Shown here: in pieces, positions 61,991-64,000 of the stretch
Position numbering within the stretch: position 1 is the stretch's first letter
Layout: each line of letters starts with the position of its first letter
Assembly: GCA_949051815.1 (NCBI GenBank)
Contig: CARQVR010000002.1
Coordinates: 102,660 to 166,659, forward strand
Length of the DNA: 64,000 nt
Source of the DNA: an uncultured Lachnospiraceae bacterium
Lineage (GTDB): Bacteria > Bacillota > Clostridia > Lachnospirales > Lachnospiraceae
Direction: 5' to 3'
The notes under the pieces: generated by a model
Told to the model about the DNA's origin: nothing
What the model saw: the letters and a program-made list of their open reading frames with translations, nothing else
The model's database searches: none
Program-made: the position numbers and the translations under genes

Positions 61991-62512
61991 ATGGAAATTG
62001 GAAATAAAATCAACCAATTAAGAAAACTTTCAGGAATGACACAAGAACAATTAGCTGAAAAACTTAACGTGTCCAGACAGACCATTTCCAAATGGGAGTC
62101 GGACAGAACTTCCCCAGACTTAGAAAGTATCGTTAATATAAGCAGGATTTTTCATGTGTCATTAGATGATTTGCTAAAGGAAGGAGAAGCAGGCGTGGCA
62201 AATAAAAAGGATGAACAACTAACTTTAGAAGATTTGATGAAAATAAATCTTCATAACAGAAAAATGTCGTTGCTGCTCATCAGCGGTTTGATTTTTATTA
62301 TGGTCAGCATATTAAATTTCGCCTATGTAGTTGCATTACAAAACACAACACTTAGCACCCAGTATATGTTATACCGATATATCGCTACGGGGCAATATGA
62401 GAATGCCCCTGTTGATTATATGCGGTTGATGATACCGTCCATCATCGCAGGAGCAATCGGAGTAATTCTGTTCATAAGTTATGCCATTGAAAAAAGGAAA
62501 AAAGGAGATTGA
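61991..62512 (+). CDS. XRE-family HTH regulator with two membrane helices
   Basis: 173 residues. INQLRKLSGMTQEQLAEKLNV and SRQTISKWESDRTSPDLES form the Cro/CI-type helix-turn-helix (residues 5-45). Two hydrophobic helices lie at about 94-116 and 146-166, so it is a membrane-anchored regulator. ATG 61991 is preceded by AAAGGAGG. It overlaps the next lipoprotein's leader by a few bases, so the pair is probably one operon. Unrelated to glycan genes. Confidence 0.88.
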   Translation: MEIGNKINQLRKLSGMTQEQLAEKLNVSRQTISKWESDRTSPDLESIVNISRIFHVSLDDLLKEGEAGVANKKDEQLTLEDLMKINLHNRKMSLLLISGLIFIMVSILNFAYVVALQNTTLSTQYMLYRYIATGQYENAPVDYMRLMIPSIIAGAIGVILFISYAIEKRKKGD

Positions 62513-62517
62513 AAAAT

Positions 62518-63090
62518 ATGTATAAAACAAAGAAGATTATTTCATGTTTCGCTTTATGTGTGTTAATTTTTTCTTTATGTGCGTGTGGAGAGAAAAGTAG
62601 TGACAATGCTGCTATTTACGGTGAAACCATTGCCGGACTGGAAGATAATGAGCTTTTTGCGATTGTTGATACGAATGCTTCTTCACCTGTTTTACTTGTC
62701 ACTTCACAGGTGTATGATGACAGACTGGGAAATCAGGCGGCACTTAATTGTGAAGTATATTATCTGGTAGACAAAGAAGTTAAAAACGTAGGAAGGATAG
62801 AAAGTATGGGCACCGCATACCCTATCTCTTATGATGAAACAGGTATTTATGCAGCTTCCGGTCACGCTATGCAGCGTTTTGAAATTGAAGAATCCGGCGC
62901 ACTTAAATTGGCGGAAAGTATTCTTGAACAATCTGATGAAAGCGGAAATGCCACTTACACTATGGAAAAGGGAGACGAAACAAAGACAATTACAGAAGAA
63001 GAATACTATACGACTTTTGAGAAATATAGTGACGCTACCATAGTAAGTTTCTCTTATGGTGCGTCGGACGCTGGCAATTCAGGTGCATGA
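62518..63090 (+). CDS. Predicted lipoprotein
   Basis: 190 residues. A basic start, a hydrophobic stretch, then LCAC (residues 20-23), a plausible lipobox for lipidation at Cys23. The mature part is acidic (ESILEQSDESGNATYTMEKG) with no recognised domain. AAAGGAG lies 10 bases before ATG 62518. Likely co-expressed with the membrane HTH protein and perhaps a sensor or immunity-type partner; function unknown. Confidence 0.7.
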   Translation: MYKTKKIISCFALCVLIFSLCACGEKSSDNAAIYGETIAGLEDNELFAIVDTNASSPVLLVTSQVYDDRLGNQAALNCEVYYLVDKEVKNVGRIESMGTAYPISYDETGIYAASGHAMQRFEIEESGALKLAESILEQSDESGNATYTMEKGDETKTITEEEYYTTFEKYSDATIVSFSYGASDAGNSGA

Positions 63091-63104
63091 AGTGGAAGCC
63101 GTAG

Positions 63105-63248
63105 ACGAGGTTTTACGCCATTACAGCAAGCGAATCCGAATCGCCGCCATTTGAATACGGGCATATCGACAAAGACACCGTGGACAGCATAAAACAGCGG
63201 CTTGTTACCGTCCTGTTCCAGTTCCGACATGACAGACAAGTTACATAA
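63105..63248 (+). pseudogene. Fragment of an unrecognised protein
   Basis: A frame without a start codon, opened by a TAG at 63102, reads ITASESESPPFEYGHIDKDT then DSIKQRLVTVLFQFRHD and ends at TAA 63246. The coherent, charged sequence looks like the C-terminal end of a real protein that has lost its beginning. Family not recognised. Confidence 0.35.
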
Positions 63249-63266
63249 CAGTAGGAGGTACTATTT

Positions 63267-63686
63267 ATAGCAAAAATACTAATTCTTACATTCAACGATA
63301 CCGAAGAAAAAACGGTTGAGAAAGCCATAACTGCCCTTGCCGATATGATACCACTGGAAGCCATACAGTCGCCGGAATCCCCCGCACTGGTTTTTCCGGG
63401 ATTGGAAATCAGATTACACCAACGCCGGGTATTAAAAGACGGGGAGGACATATACCTCACACGTTTGGAATACGGCGCACTCTGCTACCTTGCCGCCAGT
63501 CCGGGGCGGGTATTCACAAAGGCGCAAATCTTTGAATCCGTGTGGAGCATGGAAAGCGAAAGCTGCCAGTCAAACGTTGCCAGCGTGATATGCAATCTGC
63601 GGAAAAAGATAGAACTGGACAGCAAAAATCCCATCTACATAAAGACCGTTTTAGGCATAGGCTACAAGTTTGCTTCCGGGGAATAA
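63267..63686 (+). CDS. OmpR-type winged-helix regulator with apparent ATA start
   Basis: 139 residues. An AKILILTFNDTEEKTVEKAI start, then from about residue 45 a winged helix: LTRLEYGALCYLAASPGRVF, QIFESVWSME and SNVASVICNLRKKIE, ending TVLGIGYKF. AGGAGG at 63253-63258 is 8 bases before an ATA at 63267 in the position where ATG would be expected (ATA-GCA-AAA). The first internal ATG (63345) would lose 26 residues. The gene may be poorly translated, or ATA may be used. Such regulators occur on integrative elements. Confidence 0.65.
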   Translation: MAKILILTFNDTEEKTVEKAITALADMIPLEAIQSPESPALVFPGLEIRLHQRRVLKDGEDIYLTRLEYGALCYLAASPGRVFTKAQIFESVWSMESESCQSNVASVICNLRKKIELDSKNPIYIKTVLGIGYKFASGE

Positions 63687-63724
63687 AAAACGAATAACCA
63701 CCGCCATTTTTGGCAGTCAGAAAG

Positions 63725-63755
63725 CAGGAAATCAGAAAAGGTTTCCTGTTTTTTT
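63725..63755 (+). terminator. Rho-independent terminator
   Basis: CAGGAAA (63725-63731) pairs with TTTCCTG (63742-63748), followed by seven T's (63749-63755). It lies 39 bases after the winged-helix gene's stop. Confidence 0.85.
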
Positions 63756-64000
63756 GCGCCCGTTTTTGCTAAAATCTGGCAGGAAAGCACGAAAAGAAAT
63801 TACAGAAAATCCCGGAAGACTTTGCCATATTTTCCTTGCAGTGCGTAGTAATAATGACGGGAAAAATACCACCGCAAAGTTGGCAGAACCCACGCCATGC
63901 AAGCCGAGGGAAAACGGCGAAAGCCCACACAGCAGAAGCCGCTACTTTCTTAGAGCAAGATTCTACCATAGTACCAAAATTCGCTTATCGCTCATTTTGT
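63756..64000. other. No supported gene in the terminal stretch
   Basis: Beyond the terminator I see no coding region with a credible start and ribosome site, and no RNA gene. An open frame on the reverse strand (63769-63969) has low-complexity composition and no motif. The sequence probably continues into an accessory element outside the window. Confidence 0.5.

Noticed and set aside
61697..62017. A reverse-strand ORF upstream of the truncated flippase as a transposase fragment
   Set aside because: Cys- and Phe-rich sequence with no transposase motif (no DDE pattern or HTH), and no inverted-repeat ends found around it.
63769..63969. A 66-codon reverse-strand open frame at the end of the window
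   Set aside because: No ribosome site, no recognisable motif, and a composition typical of a chance frame.
1..64000. CRISPR arrays, tRNA or rRNA genes
   Set aside because: No regularly spaced repeat array of CRISPR type, no tRNA-like cloverleaf with a CCA end and no rRNA sequence was noticed on either strand.

Overview
The window is almost entirely one large surface-glycan biosynthesis locus. It probably comes from a gut Clostridia of the Lachnospiraceae type. The inference rests on AGGAGG-type ribosome sites, roughly 45-52% GC, the absence of any LPS core or lipid A genes, and teichoic-acid-like transferases. The taxonomic call is an inference from gene style only; no rRNA or marker gene is present.

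Layout. (1) 1-13.2 kb: glycosyltransferases, a UDP-GlcNAc 2-epimerase, a WbpE-like sugar aminotransferase, an asparagine-synthase-like amidotransferase, a NeuA-like cytidylyltransferase, an HMGL-type aldolase fused to a second domain, and a KdsC-like phosphatase. Two foreign-looking units sit here: a PBECR4-type nuclease gene behind a structured, repeat-bearing leader (9.7-10.6 kb), and a 202-bp MITE with an 18-bp terminal inverted repeat and a 9-bp target duplication (12.4-12.6 kb). (2) 13.2-21.4 kb: more glycosyltransferases, a HEPN/MNT toxin-antitoxin pair, a fucosyltransferase-like gene broken by a G10 tract, and a reverse-strand O-acetyltransferase. (3) 21.5-32.4 kb: a phosphonate module (PhnW, PEP mutase, an NTP transferase, phosphonopyruvate decarboxylase). 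It is interleaved with two sulfatase-fold membrane transferases, a YidC/glycerophosphotransferase fusion and a FemAB-like acyltransferase. (4) 32.4-36.7 kb: a methyltransferase, an FdtA/FdtB pair for a 3-amino-3,6-dideoxy sugar, and a PglK-like ABC flippase. (5) 36.7-50.3 kb, lower GC: a ThDP enzyme plus SDR reductase, a second G10-interrupted gene (FkbM methyltransferase), NeuB and NeuC, and a run of proteins sharing an N-terminal Rossmann-like domain. (6) 50.3-58.7 kb: CDP-glucose to CDP-4-keto-3,6-dideoxyglucose genes (rfbF, rfbH, rfbG) and assembly glycosyltransferases, one of them GT-C-like. (7) 58.8-61.8 kb: a decayed AAA-ATPase remnant and a reverse-strand block (GT2, acetyltransferase, 5'-truncated flippase). 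(8) 61.9-64 kb: an HTH regulator, a lipoprotein, and a winged-helix gene with an apparent ATA start, which looks like the margin of an accessory or integrative element.

How it fits together. The enzymes could supply UDP-ManNAc-type sugars, a nonulosonic acid, 2-aminoethylphosphonate (likely activated as CMP-AEP), a dTDP-3-acylamino-3,6-dideoxyhexose, and a CDP-3,6-dideoxy or branched-chain sugar. About a dozen glycosyltransferases, acetyltransferases and methyltransferases would assemble and decorate the polymer, and a PglK-like ABC protein would flip it.

Most notable observations. Two separate genes carry a run of exactly ten G residues at the point where the reading frame breaks. In both, removing one G restores a full-length protein with its conserved C-terminal motifs, which points to phase-variable glycan decoration with both genes OFF in this sequence. 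The promoter / repeat / hairpin / PBECR4 arrangement at 9.7-10.6 kb resembles a type III toxin-antitoxin layout with a toxin family not usually associated with it. All functional statements come from reading motifs by eye; no database search was run.
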